Source: Candidatus Fermentibacterota bacterium
GTDB taxonomy: Bacteria > Fermentibacterota > Fermentibacteria > Fermentibacterales > Fermentibacteraceae
Assembly (NCBI GenBank): GCA_022703195.1
Contig: JAKLEF010000058.1
Span: 1 to 9,687 of the forward strand
Reading direction: 5' to 3'
Length of the DNA: 9,687 nucleotides
The notes under the pieces were generated by a model. That model did not search any database and was not told the DNA's origin. It saw only the letters and a list, made by a program, of their open reading frames with translations. A program made the translations under genes and the position numbers. Shown piece after piece: positions 1-6,326 of the stretch. Numbering within the stretch: the first letter of the stretch is position 1; each line of letters begins with the position of its first letter.

Positions 1-122
1 GAGAAGACGACGACCGCCGCGGGCGTGCCCATCTCGCCCGAGAGGAGCCTCCTGACCAGGACCTGCCCCAGCGATCCGGTGCCTCCAGTGACCAGGAGCC
101 TCTTTCCTTCGAGACAGCTCAT
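1..122 (-). CDS. CapD/FnlA-type nucleotide-sugar 4,6-dehydratase, N-terminal fragment (partial, runs off left edge)
   Basis: Only the first 40 codons are in the window. The protein begins MSCLEGKRLLVTGGTGSLGQ and continues into VVVFS, which is the Rossmann beta1-loop-alpha1 with the GxxGxxG NAD(P)-binding motif (residues 13-19), followed by beta2. The TGGTGS(L/F)G start and the VVFS end of beta2 are characteristic of PF02719 (CapD/FnlA/WbjB/FlaA1), enzymes that convert UDP-GlcNAc to a 4-keto-6-deoxy sugar in the cytoplasm; this small piece cannot separate the subgroups. The ATG (122-120) overlaps the TGA of the RmlD-like gene as ATGA, so the two are probably translationally coupled, and GGAGA (complement of 131-135) lies 8 bases upstream. 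Pairing with an RmlD-like reductase points to synthesis of an activated deoxy amino sugar. The catalytic residues lie outside the window. Family call is fairly sure, substrate is inference. Confidence 0.82.
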   Translation of the reverse strand, partial: MSCLEGKRLLVTGGTGSLGQVLVRRLLSGEMGTPAAVVVF

Positions 123-1024
123 CCCCGGGTTCTCCATTCGTCGTAGCGCCCGATGTCTTCCCTGAGCGCGGAAATCATGCCGTCAAGAGGCGGGATGGCC
201 ATCCCTGCCGCCTCTGCAAATCTGTCGGAGCCGAGGCTGCGGTCCTCCACGGGCTCGTCGACGGGAGTGACCTCGATCCCGAGGCCGAGAGCGGCGTCGA
301 TCCGCCTTAGGAGGTCGTACTTCGATACCGGTTCGGATGCCACGTGGAACAGCCCCTCCGCCGGCGATCCCCTGCGGATCACCTCAGCGACGACCCCTGC
401 GAGCCCCTCCGTGGTCAGCCCGCTCCAGACGGCCCTTCTGTATCCCCTGACCGACCCGCCCCTCCTCGAGAGGAACCATTCCAGGAGCCCGGTGGTCCTC
501 GCCAGCTCCCTTCCGATTATCGAGGTCCGCAGGGTCAGGCAGCCTTCCGAGGCCGGCTCGCCCAGCGCCTTCGACCTGCCGTACAGGTCCGTGGCGTCGG
601 GGGTGTCGTCCTCGCGGTAGCTTCCCGCCGAACCGGAGAAGACGCAGTCGGTGCCGATGTGGATCAGCCTGGCGCGCAGGCTCCTGCATGCGGCGGCCAG
701 CCTGTGCGGGAAGAGCGAGTTGACCTCGATGGAGACCACCGGATCCGAACCCTCGGGGAGCTGCCTGACTATGCCTATGCAGTTCACCACGACAGTGGGG
801 GAGTATGAGGCGATGCAGGCCTCCACGGTCGCGAACCTGCGGGCGTCGACCCCTCCGATGACCGATCCGGGCCGGAGGCGCCCGAAGAAGCCCTCTGGCG
901 ACGGAGGGGTGCCCCCCCTCACGGTGCCGGCGGCCACGAAGCTCCCGGACAGGACTTCCAGCATCCTGTGGCCGAGCATCCCGCTGCCTCCGAGGACCAG
1001 CACCCTCTCCGCGGAATAGGACAC
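119..1024 (-). CDS. RmlD-like SDR reductase of nucleotide-sugar synthesis
   Basis: This 301-residue protein is an extended short-chain dehydrogenase of the dTDP-4-dehydrorhamnose reductase type. GGSGMLG at residues 12-18 binds NAD(P)H, NCIGIV at 81-86 follows a core strand, HIGTDCVFSG at 122-131 carries the active-site Thr, and YGRSK at 148-152 is the catalytic YxxxK. Such enzymes reduce a 4-keto sugar nucleotide. Its position just before a CapD/FnlA-type dehydratase gene, with an ATGA overlap, suggests it acts on that enzyme's product (as WbjC/FnlB/CapF do) rather than in dTDP-rhamnose synthesis; no rmlA, B or C is in view. The protein ends soon after the SDR fold, so it lacks the C-terminal cupin domain of CapF/WbjC. 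The start is GTG (1024-1022), with GGAAGG 10 bases upstream; a later start would delete the nucleotide-binding motif. Reductase family is secure, exact substrate is not. Confidence 0.88.
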   Translation of the reverse strand: MSYSAERVLVLGGSGMLGHRMLEVLSGSFVAAGTVRGGTPPSPEGFFGRLRPGSVIGGVDARRFATVEACIASYSPTVVVNCIGIVRQLPEGSDPVVSIEVNSLFPHRLAAACRSLRARLIHIGTDCVFSGSAGSYREDDTPDATDLYGRSKALGEPASEGCLTLRTSIIGRELARTTGLLEWFLSRRGGSVRGYRRAVWSGLTTEGLAGVVAEVIRRGSPAEGLFHVASEPVSKYDLLRRIDAALGLGIEVTPVDEPVEDRSLGSDRFAEAAGMAIPPLDGMISALREDIGRYDEWRTRG

Positions 1025-1107
1025 GCCGTGACTGCCTTCCGATGGGGCCGACGGGTGGCCGCCGCTCCCGGAGCGTCCGGGGCGGCCGGTCTTTCGACCC
1101 AGCCGAA

Positions 1108-1113
1108 ATTATA
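1108..1113 (-). promoter_or_regulatory. Putative -10 box (TATAAT) of the reductase/dehydratase operon in the divergent spacer
   Basis: The 138-base spacer 1025-1162 separates two divergent genes. It contains the AT-rich island GAAATTATATTG, conspicuous in this GC-rich window. Read on the minus strand, 1113-1108 is a perfect TATAAT, about 85 bases before the reductase GTG. No good TTGACA lies 16-18 bases upstream; the region reads GTATGCAA. On the plus strand, TATATT at 1110-1115 matches five of six -10 positions and could serve glycosyltransferase A. The island may therefore fire in both directions. The -10 match is seen directly; promoter activity and sigma-factor type are inference. Confidence 0.4.
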
Positions 1114-1148
1114 TTGCCGTGCTGTTACTTTGCATACGGCCCAGCCAC

Positions 1149-1153
1149 GGAGG
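1149..1153 (+). promoter_or_regulatory. Ribosome binding site GGAGG deciding a TTG start
   Basis: GGAGG at 1149-1153 lies 9 bases before TTG 1163-1165. No in-frame ATG or GTG sits near the conserved N-terminus of glycosyltransferase A; the first ATG further in (codon at 1220) would remove the first beta strand. This site therefore fixes the start at TTG. Confidence 0.65.
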
Positions 1154-1162
1154 CGCAACAGC

Positions 1163-2389
1163 TTGGCCGGAAAGAGGCTCTTCGCCGCTTCGTTCGCATA
1201 TCCCCCGCTCGCGGCCGCCATGTCGGTCGTTGCGTGGAGGCTCCTCCGGCATTGCGACCGGGATTTCACCGTGGTGACCGGTGATGACGACAGGCCCGGA
1301 GATCCTGGGCTCGCGCCCCTGGCCTCCTCCGGAGCCCTCGGAGTCCGTCCGGTGCGGTTCAGCGAGTCCGCCGCCCATGTCCTGGCCAGGCGCGTGACCT
1401 ACCACACGCCGCTCTACCAGCTCCTCCAGATCCCCGACATCTACAGGCCGTGGGCCGCCCCCGCGGCGGGGGAGCTGCTCGCCATGCGCCCGGAGGCCGG
1501 AGACGTGCTCGTGACCTTCGCCTCCCCGATGAGCGTCCACCTGGCCGGCCTCGAGGTGGTCCGCTCGGTGCCGGGCCTCCGCTGGGCCGCGTACTTCGGC
1601 GATCCGTGGGTGACGAACCCGATGATCAGGAGGATAGCTCCGGCCCGGATCCTCCATGCCCGCCTCGAGCGCAGGGTGGTGGAGGCGGCCGACATGCTGG
1701 TCTTCCCCTGCGCCGAGATGAGGGACCTCACCCTGTCAGGATACCCGTCCTCGATCTCCGACAAGGCGAGGGTGGTCTCGCACGGCTACGAGGAGGCGCT
1801 GTATCCCGCTGCGGTGCCGCCCCGTGACGGGAAGCCGTTCATCGTGAGGCACCTCGGGAGCCTGTACGGCTCGCGGAGCCCGTCGGACCTCATCTCGGCC
1901 CTTGCGCTCATCGGTGACGGATCCCCCTCCCTGCTCGACACCATGAGGTTCGAGTTCTACGGGCATTCCTCATCGGGAGGGGAGATATCCGCGCTGCCTC
2001 CCGGGCTCGTGACTTTCCACCCCCAGGTCCCGTACCTGGAGAGCCTGGCCCTGATGTCGACGGCCGACGCCCTGCTCGTGATAACGCCCTCCGAGGAGGA
2101 GTCGGGCGCCTTCCTGCCGTCGAAGCTCGTGGACTATGCCGGAGCGGGCCGCCCGGTGATCGGCATCTGCAGGCCCGGCGCCTGCGAGCGTCTGGTCGGG
2201 GGGCTGGGGGGATGGGTCTGCGGGACCGGGTCGCCCGGGTCGGTGGCCGACGGCCTCGCCTCGCTGGTGCGATATCTGGAATCGGCCGTGGACAGGAGGA
2301 ATCCCTGGGGAGATCCCGCCGTCAGGGCGTCCCTGAGGGCGGAGGAGACCGGCAGGATCTTCGGCGGCTTCCTGGAGGAGCTCTCCTGA
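1163..2389 (+). CDS. Glycosyltransferase A (GT-B fold, GT4-like)
   Basis: From the TTG start the protein has 408 residues, usual for a GT-B glycosyltransferase. The N-terminal half begins with a hydrophobic strand (KRLFAASFAYPP, 4-15) and contains VTFASP (117-122) and WAAYFGDPW (141-149), like other GT4 proteins that start with an FPP-type acceptor loop. The C-terminal half has the donor-domain opening RHLGSLYGSRSPSDLI (229-244), then TPSEEESGAFLPSKLVDYAGAGRPVIGI (308-335), where the acidic stretch and SKLVDY-GRPV sequence bind the nucleotide-sugar. The canonical E-x7-E is not clean: E311-E313 replace the first Glu and K321 lies near the second. It probably transfers one sugar to the growing lipid-linked repeat unit in the cytoplasm. 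Its stop overlaps the likely flippase start as CTGA. Fold is confident, donor and linkage are unknown. Confidence 0.85.
   Translation: MAGKRLFAASFAYPPLAAAMSVVAWRLLRHCDRDFTVVTGDDDRPGDPGLAPLASSGALGVRPVRFSESAAHVLARRVTYHTPLYQLLQIPDIYRPWAAPAAGELLAMRPEAGDVLVTFASPMSVHLAGLEVVRSVPGLRWAAYFGDPWVTNPMIRRIAPARILHARLERRVVEAADMLVFPCAEMRDLTLSGYPSSISDKARVVSHGYEEALYPAAVPPRDGKPFIVRHLGSLYGSRSPSDLISALALIGDGSPSLLDTMRFEFYGHSSSGGEISALPPGLVTFHPQVPYLESLALMSTADALLVITPSEEESGAFLPSKLVDYAGAGRPVIGICRPGACERLVGGLGGWVCGTGSPGSVADGLASLVRYLESAVDRRNPWGDPAVRASLRAEETGRIFGGFLEELS
2374..2378 (+). promoter_or_regulatory. Strong ribosome binding site GGAGG pointing to a CTG start of the flippase
   Basis: GGAGG at 2374-2378, within GGAGGAG, lies 7 bases before CTG 2386-2388. 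Within the useful range after it there is no ATG, GTG or TTG in any frame. It lies inside the last codons of glycosyltransferase A, as expected for coupled translation through the CTGA overlap. Confidence 0.5.
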
Positions 2390-3774
2390 AGGGGCGCGCG
2401 GGAGATTCCCCGGGAGCGCCGGGGGGGTCGCCGCACAGGCACGTCGCCGTGACCTTCACGGGCAATGTGATCGCGTTCATCGCCGCGATGGCGGGGGGCA
2501 TGATCACCGCCCGAGTGCTAGGCCCCGCCGGGAGGGGCACCTTCGCCCTCCTCCACACCACGCCCGACCTGATAGTTAGCTTCGTCCTCCTGGGCATCAT
2601 CCAGACCAACGTCTGCTTCGTCTCGAACGGCATGCTGCCCGCGGGGAGGGCGCTCGCCGTCTCGGCCCGGGCGGCGCTGCTCCAGACGCTGGCCGGGCTC
2701 GCCGTGTTCGCGGTGTTCGTGCTGGGCTTCCGCGGCCAGTTCTTCGGGGATTCCAGCGGACGGATGATCCTCCTCGCCGCCGCCCTCGTCCCCCTGGGCA
2801 TCCTCCAGGCCCACTGGTCGTCGATCATGAGCGCGCTCAGGCTCTTCGGCCGCCTGGCCGTGATCCGCGCCCTTGCGCCGGTTCTGCTCGCGGCCCTGTA
2901 CGCCGTCCTCCTGGTGTGGCTGGGGCTGGGCGTCGGAGGCGGGATAGCGGCGGTGGTGGCCTCCACCCTGATCGTCACCGTCCTGATGCTTCTGGCGATC
3001 CGAAGGCGGCGGGACCCGGACGGGGCCCCCGGAGGGGATGGCGGCGCTCTCTGCGAAGGGTTCTGGAAGAGGTACCTGTCGTACGGGATCAAGCTGCACG
3101 CATCGGCCCTTGTCTGGTACCTGATAATCCGGATCGACATCTACATGATCAAGTCGATCCTGGACATCGAGTCGGTGGGTTTCTACTCGCTGGCCTCGAG
3201 CCTGGCGGAGAAGCTGTGGCTGGTGTCGGCATCAGCCAACACGGTTCTGCTGCCATCGCTGGCCGCCGTGGCCGACCCCGTCGAAAGGGCGCGGCTGGCG
3301 GCGAAGGCCGCGCGCCAGCTCACGGTCGTCCTCCTCCCCTTCTTCCTGCTGGGCGCGGTGCTGGGCAGGCCGCTGGTCGTGCTCCTCTACGGGGCCGAGT
3401 TCGAGCCGGCGACTCTCCCCTTCATCATCCTCCTAGGCTCTACCCTCATGCAGGCGCACAGGTCGATGACGGCGAGCTTCTTCGAGAGTTCGGACCTGGC
3501 ACTGGTGAACGTGGCGACCCGCATCGCGGCCTTCGCGCTCAAGGTGGCGCTCAACCTGCTGCTGATCCCCGCCCTGCTCATGGAGGGCGCCGCCCTTGCC
3601 AGCCTGGCGGCCTATTCGTTCGAATGGCTGATCGGCACCGGCGTCTTCCTGCGCCGCACGGGCCTCCGCTGGCGCGAGGCGATACCCGGCCGTGGGGATC
3701 TCGCGGCGGTGCGGGCGAAGACGGGCGACCTGCTCGGGGCGGTCCTCCCCTGGCCGAGGAGACCGGGATCGTGA
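2386..3774 (+). CDS. Wzx-type polysaccharide flippase (MOP superfamily membrane protein)
   Basis: The 462-residue protein is very hydrophobic, with about 12 likely membrane segments; the clearest are near residues 23-42, 58-78, 98-116, 126-146, 158-204, 265-290, 312-336, 376-396 and 400-421. TARVLGPAGRGTFALL (41-56) matches the (A)R-x-LGPxGRG signature after TM1 of Wzx/MATE-like transporters, and RIDIYMIKS (249-257) followed by GFYSLA opens the second half as in that family. It should flip undecaprenyl-linked repeat units across the inner membrane. Start: the first in-frame GTG (2449) would leave two residues before TFTGN and has a poor ribosome site. CTG 2386 has GGAGG 7 bases upstream and overlaps the previous stop as CTGA, like the ATGA and GTGA junctions nearby, so I prefer CTG. 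The stop overlaps the next start as GTGA. Family is sure, start is not. Confidence 0.88.
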   Translation: MKGRAGDSPGAPGGSPHRHVAVTFTGNVIAFIAAMAGGMITARVLGPAGRGTFALLHTTPDLIVSFVLLGIIQTNVCFVSNGMLPAGRALAVSARAALLQTLAGLAVFAVFVLGFRGQFFGDSSGRMILLAAALVPLGILQAHWSSIMSALRLFGRLAVIRALAPVLLAALYAVLLVWLGLGVGGGIAAVVASTLIVTVLMLLAIRRRRDPDGAPGGDGGALCEGFWKRYLSYGIKLHASALVWYLIIRIDIYMIKSILDIESVGFYSLASSLAEKLWLVSASANTVLLPSLAAVADPVERARLAAKAARQLTVVLLPFFLLGAVLGRPLVVLLYGAEFEPATLPFIILLGSTLMQAHRSMTASFFESSDLALVNVATRIAAFALKVALNLLLIPALLMEGAALASLAAYSFEWLIGTGVFLRRTGLRWREAIPGRGDLAAVRAKTGDLLGAVLPWPRRPGS

Positions 3775-4904
3775 AGCCCTCCTGGTGCTTCGCGGGAGGC
3801 GGGGCCAGGGCCCTTGCCGGCCTCCCCGACGGAGGCTCCGAACGGCAGGTCGCGATCCTCTCGGCCGAGCTCGCGAGGCGCGGGCATCCCGTGACCATCC
3901 TCGTCCCGGGTCCCGCGGAAGAGGGAACCGTCTCGGGTGTCGGGATCGTACGGGGCTGGGAGGCCGTGTCGGCCTGGCCGCGGGGGCTCAGGTTCTGGGC
4001 CGGCAGGCTGCCCTCCCTGAAGCGCGCCTTGAGGAAGCTCGAGCCCGGAGTCGTCTACACGAGGGGATTCTCCGTCTTCGCGCCATCGGTCGCAGGCGCC
4101 GCCCGCAGGATCGGGGCGCCCTACCTCGCCGCCCTGGCCTGCGATGACGACCTCGTTACGAGCCCATCCGGCGGGCCTTCGGGCGCCGTAGGCAGGGCAG
4201 GGTACGGCCGGGTCGCGAGAGCCGCATTCGTGCGACTGGCACTGCGCCGGGCCTCGATGGTGCTTTCCCAGCACTCGGGCCAGCTCGCGGAGTGCCGGAG
4301 GATGGGGCTCCCGTCGGAGGTCGTCAGGAACGCCTTCGTCCCCTTCGAGAAGCCAGCGGAGCGCCCCGTGATGTTCGATGCGTGCTGGATAGGGCATGTC
4401 TCGGCCTTCAAGGGTTTCGACAGCCTGGTCGAGCTGCTCTCGAGGGTTGCGGACCGGCGCCTCAGGGTGGCCGTGGCCGGTGCCGTGCAGGACCGCGCGT
4501 GCCGCGGTATGCTCGAGAAGGCGCTGGAATCCGGGCTGATCGAATACCTGGGGGAGATCCCCCACGCGGAGGCCCTCTCGGTGATGGCATCCTCGAAGGT
4601 GCTGCTCAACACCTCGCCCTCGGAGGGCTTCTCCAACGCCTTCCTCGAGGCATGGTACCTCGGGAGGCCCGTGCTCAGCCTCGAGTCCGACCCCGACGGC
4701 CTCCTGTCGGGCGCCGCCCCCCTGGGGATCTGTGCCCGGGGCCGCATGGAAGCGATGGAGGACGGGCTCCGCAGGCTTCTCTCGGATGGAGGGGCCAGGC
4801 ACGACATGGGCGAGGCCGGGCGCAGGCGCGTCGAAGCTCACCACCTCGCCGGCCCCGTGGTCGATTCGCTGCTGGAGGCTGCAGGTCGGGCGTCGGGCGG
4901 CTAG
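3771..4904 (+). CDS. Glycosyltransferase B (GT4 family)
   Basis: This 377-residue protein is a typical GT4 retaining glycosyltransferase. GGSERQVAILSAELARRGH (21-39) is the acceptor-side loop and first helix; WIGHVSAFKGFDSLVELL (207-224) opens the donor domain with the GxxxxxKGxD pattern; SPSEGFSNAFLEAWYLGRPV (282-301) contains the E-x7-E pair (E285 and E293) that binds the nucleotide-sugar. The start is GTG 3771-3773, overlapping the flippase TGA as GTGA, with GAGGAG 9 bases upstream, so it is probably translated with the flippase. It would add a sugar to the repeat unit at the cytoplasmic membrane face. The stop TAG (4902-4904) lies in the same CTAG as the stop of the opposing DUF362 gene. 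Family is secure; donor sugar and linkage cannot be read from the sequence. Confidence 0.92.
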   Translation: MKPSWCFAGGGARALAGLPDGGSERQVAILSAELARRGHPVTILVPGPAEEGTVSGVGIVRGWEAVSAWPRGLRFWAGRLPSLKRALRKLEPGVVYTRGFSVFAPSVAGAARRIGAPYLAALACDDDLVTSPSGGPSGAVGRAGYGRVARAAFVRLALRRASMVLSQHSGQLAECRRMGLPSEVVRNAFVPFEKPAERPVMFDACWIGHVSAFKGFDSLVELLSRVADRRLRVAVAGAVQDRACRGMLEKALESGLIEYLGEIPHAEALSVMASSKVLLNTSPSEGFSNAFLEAWYLGRPVLSLESDPDGLLSGAAPLGICARGRMEAMEDGLRRLLSDGGARHDMGEAGRRRVEAHHLAGPVVDSLLEAAGRASGG

Positions 4905-6217
4905 GCGCGGCCGGCGCGCAGGATGCCCCAGCCCCTGGGGGGGACCGCCGCGACGGGAGCCCCGCCGCCGGGTGCGCCGGGGATCTCCGGAACGCCCTCC
5001 CCCGACGGCAGGGGCCATCTGAAGCCCGACGAAGCCTCCCGGACCATCGGGATCAGGCCGGGATCGAAGCCCAGAAGCCGGCAGTGCAGGATGTCGGCGT
5101 CCACCGGGCTGTCCGAGCACGTGACGAAACCCAGCGGCAGGGGGTCGGGCATCATCGGCCCGTCGCCCTGGCCGCAGACCAGCGCGTCGGTCAGGCTGAC
5201 GACCCTCCTCTGCGGGACGTCGGCCATCGTCCCGTCGACCCTCCCGTAAAGGGCGATCCTGTCTATGTCGAGCACCGTGCGCCATACGGTGTCGTTCCCC
5301 GACCAGCCTCCGTCTATCTCGGCCTCGCCGTGGAGGAGCCTCTGCAGTTCGAGCGCGATCCTCACGCCTGAGAGCATGGCGGGGAAGGACCGCCGCCCGA
5401 TCCTACGGTTCGAGGCGTCGAGCAGGTTCTCCGCGATGGACTTGAGCACCGACCGGCCGGGGTAGCAGTCGCCCCCGTCCCGCGCTCCGCCCTTCCTGTG
5501 GTGCGGCAGGAACTCCTTGTTGCCGTTGATTCCCACCAGGTTCTTGAGTGCGCCTGTGATGCCCGCCTTCCGGTGCGTCTTGAGCTTGGGAAGGCTGAGG
5601 ATGACGTCGGACTCCAGCGCCTCCTTCGATATCAGGTACTGGTGCCGCCCCGGGAAGTGCCTCCTGGAGATCAGACCGGGATCGTACATCGTCACCCTGA
5701 ATCGCCCGGGCGGGCTGGACACCGGTTCGAGCAGGCTGTCGCACCCGAGGTCGAACAGCACGAACCTGTCCTCCGGCCGGACATCCCGGTCGTGGCCCGC
5801 GTCGAGCCCCGCCCCCCGCATGATGGTGCGGCGGAAGTCGATCACATCGACCCTGCGGCCCTTCGCCGCCTCGGCGATCCGGGCCCGCAGCTCCGGCGTG
5901 ACGAGCGAATCCCAGATGCAGCCCTGCACGGGGGCGTCTCCGATGGCCACCGACGAAGGGTCGGACTCAAGCACGAGGCCGAGCGCGGCCAGCACGAACT
6001 CCGGATGCGTCGCCATGCAGTCGATCCCGCCGCCCGAGGCGTTTCTGTGGTAGACCCAGTTGGGCTTGATGAGCACCCTGGAGCCGGGGGCTATTCGGAT
6101 GGGCTGCCCGCCGGAGGCGCCGGAAGCCGCCTCGCGGACCAGCCGGGCGAGCGCCTCGCGGGAGTACCACTCCTTTTCCGGCACGCCCATCGAAAGGGCG
6201 CAGGCGAGACCCGTCAC
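4901..6217 (-). CDS. DUF362 (PF04015) protein of unknown function
   Basis: From the preferred GTG start (6217-6215) the protein has 438 residues. DUF362 marks are VLIKPNWVYHRN (48-59), IGDAPVQGC (92-100), SLPKLKTHRKAGITGALKNL (208-227) followed by VGINGN, and DALVCGQGDGPM (344-355). There is no CxxCxxCxxxC ferredoxin motif, which some DUF362 proteins carry, so this is the cluster-free form; no signal peptide is seen, so it is probably cytoplasmic. The family has no function that I can state with confidence. The start has GGAGG (complement of 6222-6226) 4 bases upstream. An ATG at 6265-6263 would add 16 Arg- and Pro-rich residues without a good ribosome site. It faces the ATP-grasp gene head to head and converges on glycosyltransferase B. 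The last 25 or so residues are Gly/Pro/Ala-rich and probably disordered. Its surroundings suggest a role in glycan precursor synthesis (inference). Confidence 0.85.
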   Translation of the reverse strand: MTGLACALSMGVPEKEWYSREALARLVREAASGASGGQPIRIAPGSRVLIKPNWVYHRNASGGGIDCMATHPEFVLAALGLVLESDPSSVAIGDAPVQGCIWDSLVTPELRARIAEAAKGRRVDVIDFRRTIMRGAGLDAGHDRDVRPEDRFVLFDLGCDSLLEPVSSPPGRFRVTMYDPGLISRRHFPGRHQYLISKEALESDVILSLPKLKTHRKAGITGALKNLVGINGNKEFLPHHRKGGARDGGDCYPGRSVLKSIAENLLDASNRRIGRRSFPAMLSGVRIALELQRLLHGEAEIDGGWSGNDTVWRTVLDIDRIALYGRVDGTMADVPQRRVVSLTDALVCGQGDGPMMPDPLPLGFVTCSDSPVDADILHCRLLGFDPGLIPMVREASSGFRWPLPSGEGVPEIPGAPGGGAPVAAVPPRGWGILRAGRA

Positions 6218-6262
6218 AGGCCCTCCGGCAGACCGTCGATACCCCCGGGGGCGCGCAGTCTG

Positions 6263-6268
6263 CATAAT
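6263..6268 (+). promoter_or_regulatory. Possible -10 box (CATAAT) for the ATP-grasp/glycosyltransferase C operon
   Basis: CATAAT at 6263-6268 matches TATAAT in five of six positions and lies in the only AT-rich patch of the divergent spacer 6218-6326, about 59 bases before the ATP-grasp CTG. No convincing -35 is present at 16-18 bases; the region upstream is the GC-rich palindrome CCCCCGGGGG (6242-6251). It lies upstream of the preferred GTG start of the DUF362 gene, but would overlap the alternative ATG at 6265. Weak evidence. Confidence 0.25.
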
Positions 6269-6313
6269 CGAACCGGTCCCGCCGGGGGGCCGGCCGCACG
6301 ATCCCTACCGACT

Positions 6314-6318
6314 GGGGG
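6314..6318 (+). promoter_or_regulatory. Ribosome binding site-like GGGGG pointing to a CTG start
   Basis: GGGGG (6314-6318, then AA) can pair with the CCUCC of 16S rRNA with one G-U wobble. It lies 8 bases before CTG 6327-6329. No ATG, GTG or TTG follows within the working distance in any frame. Confidence 0.4.
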
Positions 6319-6326
6319 AACAGGTT

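Noticed and set aside
1063..1075. Inverted repeat CGCTCC-C-GGAGCG in the first divergent spacer, considered as an operator
   Set aside because: Six-base GC arms around one base are expected by chance in sequence this GC-rich, and no second copy was found near the other promoter region.
968..1162. An upstream ATG extension of glycosyltransferase A beginning inside the reductase gene
   Set aside because: The extra 65 residues have no similarity to a glycosyltransferase N-terminus and overlap the opposite gene; TTG 1163 has a well-placed GGAGG and opens on the first beta strand.
3612..5285. A long minus-strand open frame of more than 500 codons opposite the end of the flippase, glycosyltransferase B and the end of the DUF362 gene
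   Set aside because: Its translation is low-complexity Arg/Gly/Pro-rich with no recognisable motif, as expected for the antisense of GC-rich genes, while the overlapped genes have clear family motifs.
6242..6251. Palindrome CCCCCGGGGG considered as a terminator stem or operator
   Set aside because: It has no loop and no following T-run, and lies near the start of two divergent genes, where a terminator is not expected.
6218..6265. ATG 6265 as the start of the DUF362 gene
   Set aside because: It adds 16 Arg/Pro/Gly-rich residues, lacks a good ribosome site and places the start within a possible promoter; GTG 6217 with GGAGG upstream fits the family better. The choice is not certain.
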